Origin: RYN-230 sp963770545
GTDB lineage: Bacteria; Actinomycetota; Actinomycetes; Streptosporangiales; Streptosporangiaceae
Direction of reading: 5' to 3'
DNA length: 64,000 nucleotides
Assembly: GCA_963770545.1 (NCBI GenBank)
Contig: CAVYQF010000035.1
Span: 1-64,000, forward strand
Part shown: one piece after another, positions 35,963 through 43,555 of the stretch
Layout of the letters: each line of letters begins with the position of its first letter
How positions within the stretch are numbered: the stretch's first letter is position 1
Program-made: the position numbers and the translations under genes
The notes under the pieces: generated by a model
What the model was told of the DNA's origin: nothing
Database searches by the model: none
What the model saw: only the letters and a program-made list of their open reading frames with translations

Positions 35963-37690
35963 ATGTCCGAGCGTGACTCCGCGTGGCAGGTGGCCCAGGA
36001 CGCCGCCGACGTCCTGGCCCCCGAGATCGAGCTCGTCGCCGATCTCGACATGGCCAGTTTCGGTGGATCGCTGATCGCCGTGCTCAACCGGGCCGTGGAG
36101 CGCCCGGCCCGGCTCGCAGAGGCGAACCTGCAGTTCTGGGCGAACCTGGCCCGGATCGGCCCGTTCGCCGTGGCCCGGGCGGCCGGGGCGGATATCCCGC
36201 CACCCCTGCCGCCCGGCCGGGACAAGCGCTTCGCGGATCCCGCCTGGGACGAGAACCCGGCGTTCGCCGCGCTGCTTCAGACCTACCTGGCGGCCCGGCA
36301 GTTCTCCGCGGACGTGCTCGCGGCGGGCCAGGGTGACCCGGTGAGCGACGGGAAAGCCGCACTCGCGGCCAGCTTCCTGCTCGACGCGTGCAGCCCGACG
36401 AATTTCCTGGCCACCAACCCTGCGGCGCTGAAGCGGGCGTTCGACACCGGCGGGGCCAGCCTCATCGCCGGGGCCCGCAACTTCGTGGACGACCTGGTGC
36501 ACAACCACGGCCGGCCCCGGCAGGTCGACACCCGGCCCTTCGAACTGGGCGAGAACATGGCCGCCACGCCGGGGAAGGTCGTGTTCTCCAATGACCTGAT
36601 GGAGCTGATCCAGTACGCGCCGCAGACCTCCGAGGTGCACGCGATCCCGATGCTGGCCAGCCCGCCCTGGATCAACAAGTACTACATCATGGATCTGGCG
36701 CCCGGCCGCAGCTTCATCGAGTGGGCGATCCGCCAGGGTCACACCGTGTTCGCGATCTCTTACCGCAACCCCGATGAGACCATGCGCGGGGTCACGCTGG
36801 ACGACTACCTCCTCGCCGGGCCCAAGACCGCGCTGGACGTGATCTCCGACATCACCGGCGCAGACAAGATCGACATTACCGGCCTGTGCCTGGGCGGCGC
36901 GCTCACCGGGATGCTCGCCGCTTACCTGGCCGGCTCCGGGGACCAGCGGATCGGCTCGATCACCCTGCTGAACACCATGCTCGACTACAGCGAGCCAGGC
37001 GTGCTCGGGGTCTTCACTGACGAGCCGACGGTGGCCCGGCTCGAGCGCCAGATGGCCAAGCAGGGCTTCCTGGAAGGCAGCCAGATGGCCGGCACCTTCG
37101 ACATGCTCCGGGCCAACGACCTGATCTTCGGCTACGTGGTATCCAACTGGCTCATGGGCAAGCAGCCGCCCGCCTTCGACCTCCTGGCCTGGAACGCGGA
37201 CAGCACCCGCATGCCCGCCACCATGCACTCCTTCTACCTGCGCTCCCTCTATATCCGCAACGAACTCGCTCGCGGCCAACTGGAACTCGCCGGCCAGCAG
37301 CTTTCCCTTGGCGACGTCAAGAGCGACAGCTACGTGGTCGGGGCGGTCAACGACCACATCGTGCCGTGGGCGAGTTCCTACAAGGCCACCCGGCTGCTGG
37401 GAGGCACAGTTCGCTATGTGCTGTCCAACGGGGGGCACGTCGCCGGGATCGTCAATCCGCCCGGGCCCAAGACCTGGTACACGGTGAGCCCGGACTCGGC
37501 GGCCTACCCGGCCGGCGCCGACGGGGCCAACCAGTGGCGGGCCGCGGCGCAGACCCACGAGGGGTCCTGGTGGGAGGACTGGGCCGACTGGGCCGGGTCG
37601 CGGGCCGGCAGCCTGGTAGCCCCGCCCCGGCTGGGCAGCCGCCGTTACCCGGCCCTCGGTGACGCGCCCGGCCAGTACGTCCACGGCTGA
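35963..37690 (+). CDS. phaC: Poly(3-hydroxyalkanoate) synthase, class I-like
   Basis: The 575-residue enzyme polymerises (R)-3-hydroxyacyl-CoA on storage granules. The lipase-like box GLCLGG places the nucleophile at Cys309, with Asp464 (AVNDHIVPW) and His492 (NGGHVAGI) completing the triad. The upstream WINKYYIMDLAPGRSF segment is also diagnostic. Its length fits class I synthases, which work without a PhaE or PhaR subunit. AGGAGGTG precedes the ATG. A phasin-like gene and an XRE regulator follow, separated by a 14-bp tandem repeat. Precursor genes phaA and phaB are not in the window. Confidence 0.9.
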   Translation: MSERDSAWQVAQDAADVLAPEIELVADLDMASFGGSLIAVLNRAVERPARLAEANLQFWANLARIGPFAVARAAGADIPPPLPPGRDKRFADPAWDENPAFAALLQTYLAARQFSADVLAAGQGDPVSDGKAALAASFLLDACSPTNFLATNPAALKRAFDTGGASLIAGARNFVDDLVHNHGRPRQVDTRPFELGENMAATPGKVVFSNDLMELIQYAPQTSEVHAIPMLASPPWINKYYIMDLAPGRSFIEWAIRQGHTVFAISYRNPDETMRGVTLDDYLLAGPKTALDVISDITGADKIDITGLCLGGALTGMLAAYLAGSGDQRIGSITLLNTMLDYSEPGVLGVFTDEPTVARLERQMAKQGFLEGSQMAGTFDMLRANDLIFGYVVSNWLMGKQPPAFDLLAWNADSTRMPATMHSFYLRSLYIRNELARGQLELAGQQLSLGDVKSDSYVVGAVNDHIVPWASSYKATRLLGGTVRYVLSNGGHVAGIVNPPGPKTWYTVSPDSAAYPAGADGANQWRAAAQTHEGSWWEDWADWAGSRAGSLVAPPRLGSRRYPALGDAPGQYVHG

Positions 37691-37710
37691 CCGCTCCCGG
37701 GTGCCCAGCC

Positions 37711-37805
37711 CGGTGCGACCAGACCGGTGCGACCAGACCGGTGCGACCAGACCGGCGCGACCAGACCGGCGCGACCAGACCGGCGCGACCAGACCAGTGT
37801 GACCT
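37711..37805 (+). repeat. 14-bp tandem repeat, six full copies
   Basis: The unit CGG(T/C)GCGACCAGAC is repeated head to tail from 37711 to 37794, with a partial seventh copy. The first three copies carry T and the next three carry C at the variable base. It fills the space between phaC and the phasin promoter. Confidence 0.9.
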
Positions 37806-37822
37806 ACCCGACACCAGCTTGC

Positions 37823-37852
37823 TTGGTAAATCTTGCAAATGCGCGGTATAGT
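37823..37852 (+). promoter_or_regulatory. Promoter of the phasin gene
   Basis: TTGGTA (37823-37828) and TATAGT (37847-37852) are spaced 18 bp apart in an AT-rich pocket, about 55 bp before the ribosome site. Confidence 0.5.
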
Positions 37853-37860
37853 AAGCATGT
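37847..37860 (+). promoter_or_regulatory. Candidate operator TATAGTAAGCATGT
   Basis: This 14-mer overlaps the phasin -10 hexamer and recurs with one mismatch, inverted, at 38294-38307 before the XRE gene. Its right part (TAAGCATGT) also resembles the arms at 38924-38952. It is probably a binding site of the PHA-linked regulator. Confidence 0.5.
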
Positions 37861-37914
37861 AGCCAAGGAGCCCCCACCCGGACTTCACCGCCATGCAGAT
37901 CTTAGGAGAACATC

Positions 37915-38238
37915 ATGGCCGAGACCCGTACCACCACCCAGGAAGTCCAGGCCGAGATTCTGGACACCGTCCGCAAGAGCCAGGAGGCCGTGGTGGACGC
38001 GATCAAGCGGTGGGCCGACACGGTCCACTCGATCACCCCGTCCATCCCCGTCCCGAACATGCCGTACGCCGCCAAGCTGCCCAAGCCCGAAGAGCTGGTG
38101 GCCAGCGCGTACGACTTCGCCGAGCAGCTGCTGGCCAGTCAGCGCACCTTCGCAGAGGGCATGCTCCAGGCGGCCAAGCCGCTGGCCCCCGGCAAGAGCG
38201 CCACGATGCCCCCGAAGGCCGGCGCCGCAGCCAAGTAG
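37915..38238 (+). CDS. Phasin-like granule-associated protein
   Basis: The 107-residue protein is mostly amphipathic helix: EILDTVRKSQEAVVDAIKRW near the N-terminus and FAEQLLASQRTFAEGMLQAA later, ending in an Ala/Lys-rich tail. There is no signal or membrane segment. Such small helical proteins next to phaC coat PHA granules and control their number and size. TTAGGAGAAC gives a good ribosome site. It has its own promoter and ends 14 bp before a strong terminator, so it can be made at higher level than the synthase, as phasins usually are. Confidence 0.75.
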   Translation: MAETRTTTQEVQAEILDTVRKSQEAVVDAIKRWADTVHSITPSIPVPNMPYAAKLPKPEELVASAYDFAEQLLASQRTFAEGMLQAAKPLAPGKSATMPPKAGAAAK

Positions 38239-38252
38239 CCGTGTCACCCGAC

Positions 38253-38291
38253 CCGCGCGGTGGCCCCAGGATCCCCGGGGCCACCGCGCGG
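38253..38291 (+). terminator. Strong 15-bp hairpin terminator after the phasin gene
   Basis: CCGCGCGGTGGCCCC (38253-38267) pairs perfectly with GGGGCCACCGCGCGG (38277-38291) around a 9-base loop. No T-run follows, as is common in GC-rich actinomycetes. Confidence 0.75.
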
Positions 38292-38293
38292 AC

Positions 38294-38307
38294 ACATGCA
38301 TACTATA
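38294..38307 (-). promoter_or_regulatory. Candidate operator, inverted copy TATAGTATGCATGT
   Basis: Read on the minus strand this matches the site at 37847-37860 with one mismatch. It starts 3 bp after the phasin terminator and overlaps an ACTATAGT palindrome (38302-38309) that may form the -10 of the XRE gene. Confidence 0.5.
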
Positions 38308-38417
38308 GTTTGCAGCATAGGCTGCGGCCGGGGTCTGCCGTCGTAATACGCGGCGCCGATCTTGGCCGCACCTAAGCGGCCCGGCCGGCCGGGCCGTCTC
38401 AGGCAGCGGAGGTGCTG

Positions 38418-38807
38418 ATGCCAGAACCCTGGGACACGCAGCGGGAAGCCCTCGGTAACTTCATCCGGGCCCAGCGGAAGCTGGCCAATCTGTCGTTGCG
38501 CCAGCTCGCGGAGATGACCAGCCTCTCCAACCCTTATCTGAGCCAGGTGGAGCGCGGTCTGCACCAGCCGTCGGTCCGGGTGCTGAAGCTCATTTCCGAC
38601 GCGCTGAACGTGTCGGCGGAAACCCTGCTCGCGCAGGCCGGGCTGCTGGATGGCGACCGGGCCACCGCCGCGGCGGCCGCTGGCGGGGCCACCACCGCAG
38701 CGCCCGCGGCTGACGCCGAAGCGGCCATCCTCGCTGATCAGCGCCTCACCGATGAGCAGAAGAACGCCCTGATCACCGTGTACCGGAGTATGCTTCGCTC
38801 GGAATAG
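38418..38807 (+). CDS. XRE-family regulator linked to PHA genes
   Basis: A 129-residue protein with an XRE helix-turn-helix at about 12-68 (LGNFIRAQRKLANLSLRQLA, then SNPYLSQVERGLHQPSVRVL). It has an Ala-rich linker and a short C-terminal helix (LTDEQKNALITVYRSML) that may oligomerise. The ATG at 38418 has GGAGG five bases upstream. Position after phaC and the phasin suggests that it controls storage genes, as PhaR does in other bacteria, though it is not homologous to PhaR. The shared TAWKCATGT elements fit such a role. Confidence 0.8.
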   Translation: MPEPWDTQREALGNFIRAQRKLANLSLRQLAEMTSLSNPYLSQVERGLHQPSVRVLKLISDALNVSAETLLAQAGLLDGDRATAAAAAGGATTAAPAADAEAAILADQRLTDEQKNALITVYRSMLRSE

Positions 38808-38923
38808 GTGCTTCGGGCAGCGCCCGCCAGGAGTGACAGCAAATCCAGCGCTTTGCCGCTCTCCTGGTCGTCGGCGTAACCAAGAAGTTACCTATATCTT
38901 GCTCTCCGGCCAGCATGGGGAGT

Positions 38924-38952
38924 TAATCATGTCTATAATTCCTACATGATTA
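38924..38952. promoter_or_regulatory. Inverted repeat covering -10 and start codon
   Basis: TAATCATGT (38924-38932) and ACATGATTA (38944-38952) form perfect 9-bp arms around TATAAT (38934-38939). The ATG at 38946 lies inside the right arm. A bound dimer would block both transcription and a leaderless start. The arms match the TAWKCATGT core of the two upstream sites. Confidence 0.6.
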
Positions 38953-39866
38953 CAGGGGAATCTCGCTTGCCTGTGTTGCTGCCGCGCCCGGAAGAGTCAG
39001 AGCTTGCCATCGGCCCGCCCGGTGCCGGTCCCGGATACTGGGCCGGCGCCTCCAGCGCGGTAGTGGGAGACGATGGGATCTACCTCGCCTACCGGTTGCG
39101 CCGCCCGGTGGGCCGCGGCCGTGGTTACGGCACGAGCGTGGCCCGCTCCGAGGATGGCGTTCATTTTGAGCCGCTGCTCACCATCGGCCGCGAGATGATC
39201 GGCACCGAGTCGCTGGAGCGCCCGTCCCTGGTGCGCACCGAGACCGGTAGCTGGCGGCTGTACCTGAGCTGCGCCACGCCGGGCACCAAGCACTGGCGGG
39301 TGGAACTGGTCGAGGCGGCCCACCCGGCCGAGTTCGACGCCCTGACCAGCCAGATTGTGCTGCCCGGGGACACCAAGACCGGCGTGAAGGACCCGGTGAT
39401 CGTGCATCACGACGGTCTGTGGCAGCTGTGGGCCTCATGCCACCCCCTGGCCGATCCCGACGAGGCCGACCAGATGGTCACGGACTACGCCACCAGCCTG
39501 GACGGCAAGGCGTGGACCTGGCACGGGACGGCACTGAACGGCCGGCCGGGCTACTGGGACTCGCGCGGTGCCCGGGTGACCGCGGTGATGCACACCGGGA
39601 CCGAGATTGTGGCGTACTACGACGGCCGGGCCAGCGCCGCGGAGAACTACGAGGAGCGCACCGGTATCGCCACCGGGATTGAGCCCACGGCCCTGACCCC
39701 CATCGGGGACGCGCCGTCCGCGGCATCGCCTTACGCCGGCGGAGGCCTGCGCTACCTGGACATCCTGCCCCTCGGCGACAGCAGCTACCGGCTGTACTAC
39801 GAGATGACCCGGCCCGACGGCTCCCACGAGCTGCGCACTGAGCTCCGGTCCGGGCTGGACGGCTAG
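38946..39866 (+). CDS. Five-bladed propeller protein, glycosidase-like
   Basis: The 306-residue cytosolic protein has repeated strands of the type GIYLAYRLRRP, TETGSWRLYLSC, GTEIVAYYDGRAS and SSYRLYYEMTRPDGSHELR. This resembles the five-bladed GH43/GH130-like propeller fold. Acidic residues at KDPVIVHHDGLWQLW recall the catalytic-site strand of that clan, but the full triad is not certain. There is no secretion signal. Its TATAAT lies 6 bp before the ATG, so the mRNA should be leaderless. Its stop overlaps the convergent sulfotransferase by four bases. It is possibly part of the PHA-linked regulon. Confidence 0.65.
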   Translation: MITGESRLPVLLPRPEESELAIGPPGAGPGYWAGASSAVVGDDGIYLAYRLRRPVGRGRGYGTSVARSEDGVHFEPLLTIGREMIGTESLERPSLVRTETGSWRLYLSCATPGTKHWRVELVEAAHPAEFDALTSQIVLPGDTKTGVKDPVIVHHDGLWQLWASCHPLADPDEADQMVTDYATSLDGKAWTWHGTALNGRPGYWDSRGARVTAVMHTGTEIVAYYDGRASAAENYEERTGIATGIEPTALTPIGDAPSAASPYAGGGLRYLDILPLGDSSYRLYYEMTRPDGSHELRTELRSGLDG

Positions 39867-40867
39867 CCTCCGGGCTGGTCGCCCCGGGGCTGGCCGTTGC
39901 GGGCCTGGCGCTGCCCGACCGGACGATCGCCCACCAGCCCGCCAGACCTCTCCCGCGGCTGCAGCCAGTCGCTGAAGTCCGACTCGGTGATCTTCTCCAG
40001 CAGCCGGATGTCGGACTCGAAGTACGGCAGCACGGCCTGCCGCTGCTCCCAGGTCAGTGGCTGGCGGGGGCGGGCGCCGCGCTGCAGCATCCGTTCCAGC
40101 GGGCTGGTCAGCGCGGTGCCGGTCGTCCCGGGCAGGTGCCTGCTCGCCGCCGCGGCCGCCCGGATCACCGAGGAAACGGCACGATGGCCCAGCGACCCGT
40201 CCGGGTGCGCGGTCACGTTCTCCCGGGGCACCTCGGTGACGACGCCCTGCTCAACCCCCAGGAACCCGCAGATCTGGTCCAGCGTCTGCACCGGCGCGTC
40301 GACCAGGTCACGGTAGCGCAGGACGAGCACCTGCTCCTTCGGGAACACCTGGTACAGGTGCTCGAGCTGCTCGCCGTACCGGCCCAGCCTCGTGTAGTGC
40401 CAGAATTGCGCCCAGCCCGCCGCCACCCGGCGGTCCTCGTCGCCGCAGGCCCGGACGAAGTCCCCGATCGGGTCGAGGCCGGCCGACCAGAGATGGGTCC
40501 AGTTCGAGTGAGCCCGTTCCACCGGGTCACGCAGCATCGCGATCATCTTGACGCCCGGGATCTGGTCCCGGATCCGGCGCTGCGCCTCGGTGTCATAGAG
40601 GTAGAACGGGGTGGACTCGGCCCGCAGCTGGCCCGCAGCGGCCGGCGTGAAGAGAGCCTCGTAGTCCTCCCGCCGCCAGACGTGCTCTCGCCAGGTCTGG
40701 ATGTCACCCGGGCCGCCGCCGCGAGCCGGCGGCGGCCCCTCGGTCAGGAAGAACTTGGGCTCCTTGACGGGCGACATGTAGAGCACGGGGTGCGTGGCCA
40801 GGGCCGCGTGCAGAGCCGTGGTCCCGGCTTTGGGGGCACCGATGATCAGGAAGTCCGGCAGAGGCAT
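39863..40867 (-). CDS. PAPS-dependent sulfotransferase
   Basis: From the ATG at 40867 (AAAGGAGG upstream) the protein is 334 residues. The 5'-phosphosulfate loop is GAPKAGTTAL (residues 10-19). The 3'-phosphate-binding strand is KMIAMLRDPVERAHSNW, and ESTPFYLYD lies between them. It should transfer sulfate from PAPS to a hydroxyl or amine of a carbohydrate or small molecule. The C-terminal 25 residues are low complexity. The downstream end overlaps the propeller gene on the other strand. Confidence 0.8.
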   Translation of the reverse strand: MPLPDFLIIGAPKAGTTALHAALATHPVLYMSPVKEPKFFLTEGPPPARGGGPGDIQTWREHVWRREDYEALFTPAAAGQLRAESTPFYLYDTEAQRRIRDQIPGVKMIAMLRDPVERAHSNWTHLWSAGLDPIGDFVRACGDEDRRVAAGWAQFWHYTRLGRYGEQLEHLYQVFPKEQVLVLRYRDLVDAPVQTLDQICGFLGVEQGVVTEVPRENVTAHPDGSLGHRAVSSVIRAAAAASRHLPGTTGTALTSPLERMLQRGARPRQPLTWEQRQAVLPYFESDIRLLEKITESDFSDWLQPRERSGGLVGDRPVGQRQARNGQPRGDQPGG

Positions 40868-41040
40868 GGGGCCTCCTTTGCGTGAAAGAGCTCGTGCGCA
40901 ACATCCTCGGGCGGCCAGAGCAGCGGGGGGAATCATCCCGATCAATTTAGTAGAGTATGGGACGCGCGGATTCCGGTCAACGCCAAAGAGCCACTGGCGC
41001 CACCCGACCGCGCCGTCTAGCCCCCGGTCACCTGGCCAGA

Positions 41041-41069
41041 CGCTCCCCGGCCTCGTTGCGCGGGGAGCG
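41041..41069 (-). terminator. 9-bp hairpin, probable terminator of the TetR-ligase operon
   Basis: CGCTCCCCG (41041-41049) and CGGGGAGCG (41061-41069) flank an 11-base loop, about 150 bp past the ligase stop and before the sulfotransferase. A second inverted pair, CGCGTCCCG (41133-41141) and CGGGACGCG (41182-41190), lies closer to the ligase. The rest of 40868-41219 holds no recognised gene. Confidence 0.45.
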
Positions 41070-41219
41070 CACGGCCACCAGTCTGCCCGCCCGGGAGCGA
41101 ATCACACATCCGACCTGTTCTCTCTGGTGATACGCGTCCCGATAGCCGAAACCGGCCCCAAGAGGAAGGGCATGAATTGCCCGGGACGCGATTTTCTCAG
41201 GAAGGCTCCCGGCCGGGCG

Positions 41220-42845
41220 CTATCCGGTTTGCTCTGCGTCATACTCACCGGGCGGGTGTCCCGGGGGGAGCCGGTGCCTGGCCACCCGGGCCGTGGGAGT
41301 GCGCGGCAGCTCGTCGATGAACTGCCAGTAGCGGGGCACCTTGAACGCGGCCAGGCGTGCGGCGGTGTGCGCACGCAGGTCGGCGAAGTCGGGCCGGCGA
41401 CCCGACACCGGCACCACGAACGCCTTCACCTCCTCCTCGGACAGCTCCGAGGCCACCCCGACCACCGCGCATTCGAGCACGTCAGGATGGGCCTCGAGGA
41501 CTTCCTCGACCTCGGCAGGCGACAGGTTCTCGCCGCGTCTGCGGAGCACCTCCTTCGTGCGCGCCACGAACGTGTACAGCCCGCCAGGATCCACGGTGAC
41601 CAGGTCGCCGGTATGCAGCCAGCCATCCTCGGTGAACGCCCGGGCCGTCTCCACGGGCAGGCCGTAGTAGCCGCGGGTCAGCACGGGGTTACGGAGTAGC
41701 AGCTCACCCTGGCCACCCGGGCCGACCTCCAGGCCGGCGTCGTCGACCACCCGGGCATGGTTGATCACGCCGAGCACCGGGTGCTGGCGGACCGCGCCCA
41801 GGGTGCCGAACGGACGGGTGCCGCGCGGCCAGATCAGCCCGTACGGGCTCTCCGACATCGCGTACCCGACCACGATCCGCAGGCCGAGCCGGCGCTCCAT
41901 CTCCTCCTGCCGTTCCCGGGGCGGTGCCGGGCCGGTGTAGCACAGCCGCAACGGCGTGCCGGCGTCACCGGGCCGTGGTGGCTGGCGCATCAGGATCTCC
42001 AGCATCGCCCCGATCGCGTTGAACTCGGTCGCGCCGTGCCGCCGTGCGGCATCCAGGAAGCCGCTCGCGGAGAACCGCGGCAGCAGGATCAGCCCCGCCC
42101 CGCAGGCCAGCGAGCCCATCACCGAATAGGCCGGGGCGTTGATGTGGAACAAGGGCAGCGAGGTCATCAGCCGGTCCTGGGCGGTCAGTTCCATCCAGTA
42201 CGGGAACCCCTCGCCTGCCAGCACGTAGGCCCGGTGGGTCTGCATGACCAGCTTGGACCGGCCGGTCGTGCCGGATGTCGGGATGAGCACCGCGAGGTCG
42301 CCGGGCCTCACCGCGCCGCCCAGAAGATCACTGGCTCGCTGACCATCGGCCGGCTCACCATGGGCCCGCTGGCCTGTGACCAGGCCCCAGGAGCTGGCGT
42401 GAGCCCAGTCACCGGCCAGTTCCCCGGCGTCCAGGATGCCCAGTGGGAGCATCCCGGCCACGCTTGCCTGGCTGACCAGCCCGCCCAGGCCCGCGTCCGT
42501 GATCAGCGCGCGGGGCCGGGTCTGCCGGGCCAGGCCAGCCAGCTCAGCCGGGGCACTGCGCGGGTTGACCGACACCACCACCGCACCCAGCGAGGTCAGG
42601 GCCAGCCAGCAGATCAGGTACTCCGGCGTGGTCCGGGCGGTGACCATGACCAGGTCTCCGTGGCCAGCGCCGGCGTCACGCAGCCGTTGCGCGGCCGCCG
42701 CCACCTGGTTCAGCGCCCCCGCGAAACTGAGCGTCCCCTCGTCACTGCGGACCCATACCCCGTCCGGGTCGCGGGCCGCCGCATCGGCCAGGACCTGCGG
42801 GATGGTCCGGCTCGGCACTGTCCCGGCTCCGGGCCGGGAGGTCAC
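41220..42845 (-). CDS. AMP-binding acyl-CoA ligase (ANL superfamily)
   Basis: The 541-residue enzyme should adenylate a carboxylic acid and join it to CoA. The ATP loop LIPTSGTTGRSKLVMQTH is present. VGYAMSESPYGLIWPRGTRP matches the A5 region, and GWLHTGDLVTVDPGG and RRRGENLSPAEVEEVLEAHP mark the domain hinge and C-terminal lid. The catalytic lysine region (PTARVARHRL) appears to lack the usual GK motif, which may reduce adenylation. The GTG at 42845 overlaps the TetR stop by four bases, so the two are coupled. The substrate is unknown. Confidence 0.8.
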   Translation of the reverse strand: MTSRPGAGTVPSRTIPQVLADAAARDPDGVWVRSDEGTLSFAGALNQVAAAAQRLRDAGAGHGDLVMVTARTTPEYLICWLALTSLGAVVVSVNPRSAPAELAGLARQTRPRALITDAGLGGLVSQASVAGMLPLGILDAGELAGDWAHASSWGLVTGQRAHGEPADGQRASDLLGGAVRPGDLAVLIPTSGTTGRSKLVMQTHRAYVLAGEGFPYWMELTAQDRLMTSLPLFHINAPAYSVMGSLACGAGLILLPRFSASGFLDAARRHGATEFNAIGAMLEILMRQPPRPGDAGTPLRLCYTGPAPPRERQEEMERRLGLRIVVGYAMSESPYGLIWPRGTRPFGTLGAVRQHPVLGVINHARVVDDAGLEVGPGGQGELLLRNPVLTRGYYGLPVETARAFTEDGWLHTGDLVTVDPGGLYTFVARTKEVLRRRGENLSPAEVEEVLEAHPDVLECAVVGVASELSEEEVKAFVVPVSGRRPDFADLRAHTAARLAAFKVPRYWQFIDELPRTPTARVARHRLPPGHPPGEYDAEQTG

Positions 42846-43453
42846 GTGGCCTGGCGGCGGTTGATGGCGACGAGGGGCATGAACAGGTCGTCCACGATCG
42901 CGAGGATCCGCTCCGGCGGGATGGGCTGGTAGGTCATCAGCAAGTCGTGACGCATCAGGTCGAACGGCATGGTCAGGACGACCGGGGGGATGCGGTCGAG
43001 GTCGATCTCGCCGCGCTGCTGCGCCCGGGCGAAGACCTGGCCTGACCACAGCGGGCGGTCGGCCATGACCTTCTCGCGCACCTGGGCCGGGGTGAGGCCG
43101 GTGCTGGCCAGCAGGCCGGAGAACGCGGCGCTGACGATGGCGGAGAAGCTGACCCGCGTGCGGTTGGCGCTGCTGAGCAGCGCGATCATGTCGCCGCGCA
43201 GGCTCCCGGTGTCCGGGATGTCGACGGGCCGCGTCACGCCGTAGTGGCGTATGGCGGCGAGTACCAGGTCGTCCTTGTTGGCCCAGCGCCGGTACAGCAC
43301 CGCCACGCCCGTCTTCGCGCGGGCCGCGACCGACTCCATCGTCAGCCTGGCGAACCCGGCCTCGACGAGCTCCTGCCACGCGGCCTCCAGCAGCGCGGCC
43401 TCCAGTTCCTCCCCGCGCCGCCGTTGCTTGGTCCGCTGTGCCTGCTCGGTCAT
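42842..43453 (-). CDS. TetR/AcrR-family repressor
   Basis: About 203 residues from MTEQAQRTKQ (an ATG at 43465 is also possible). The N-terminal DNA-binding domain shows AWQELVEAGFARLTMESVAA, then TGVAVLYRRWANKDDLVLA. The C-terminal ligand domain contains the PLWSGQVFARAQQRGEIDLD element found in TetR_C_16-like proteins. It is divergent from an MFS exporter and cotranscribed with an acyl-CoA ligase. It probably represses both through the two 22-bp sites in the shared promoter region. Confidence 0.85.
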   Translation of the reverse strand: MTEQAQRTKQRRRGEELEAALLEAAWQELVEAGFARLTMESVAARAKTGVAVLYRRWANKDDLVLAAIRHYGVTRPVDIPDTGSLRGDMIALLSSANRTRVSFSAIVSAAFSGLLASTGLTPAQVREKVMADRPLWSGQVFARAQQRGEIDLDRIPPVVLTMPFDLMRHDLLMTYQPIPPERILAIVDDLFMPLVAINRRQAT

Positions 43454-43481
43454 GGCAGCCAGCATAACCGTCCGGGAAACT

Positions 43482-43543
43482 TAAGAGAGGCTTGCATTCC
43501 TTAGTTACCCGTGCCACTCTATAAGAGAAGGGTTCATTCCTTA
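43482..43543. promoter_or_regulatory. Two 22-bp direct repeats in the TetR-MFS promoter region
   Basis: TAAGAGA-N8-ATTCCTTA-type copies lie at 43482-43503 and 43522-43543, forty bases apart (about four helical turns). Each is itself a partial palindrome (TAAG...CTTA). The second copy ends at the ribosome site of the MFS gene. Confidence 0.6.
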
Positions 43544-43555
43544 TGGAGGGGCGGC

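Noticed and set aside
37711..37805. CRISPR array
   Set aside because: The repeats are 14 bp and directly adjacent without spacers, and no cas genes are present.
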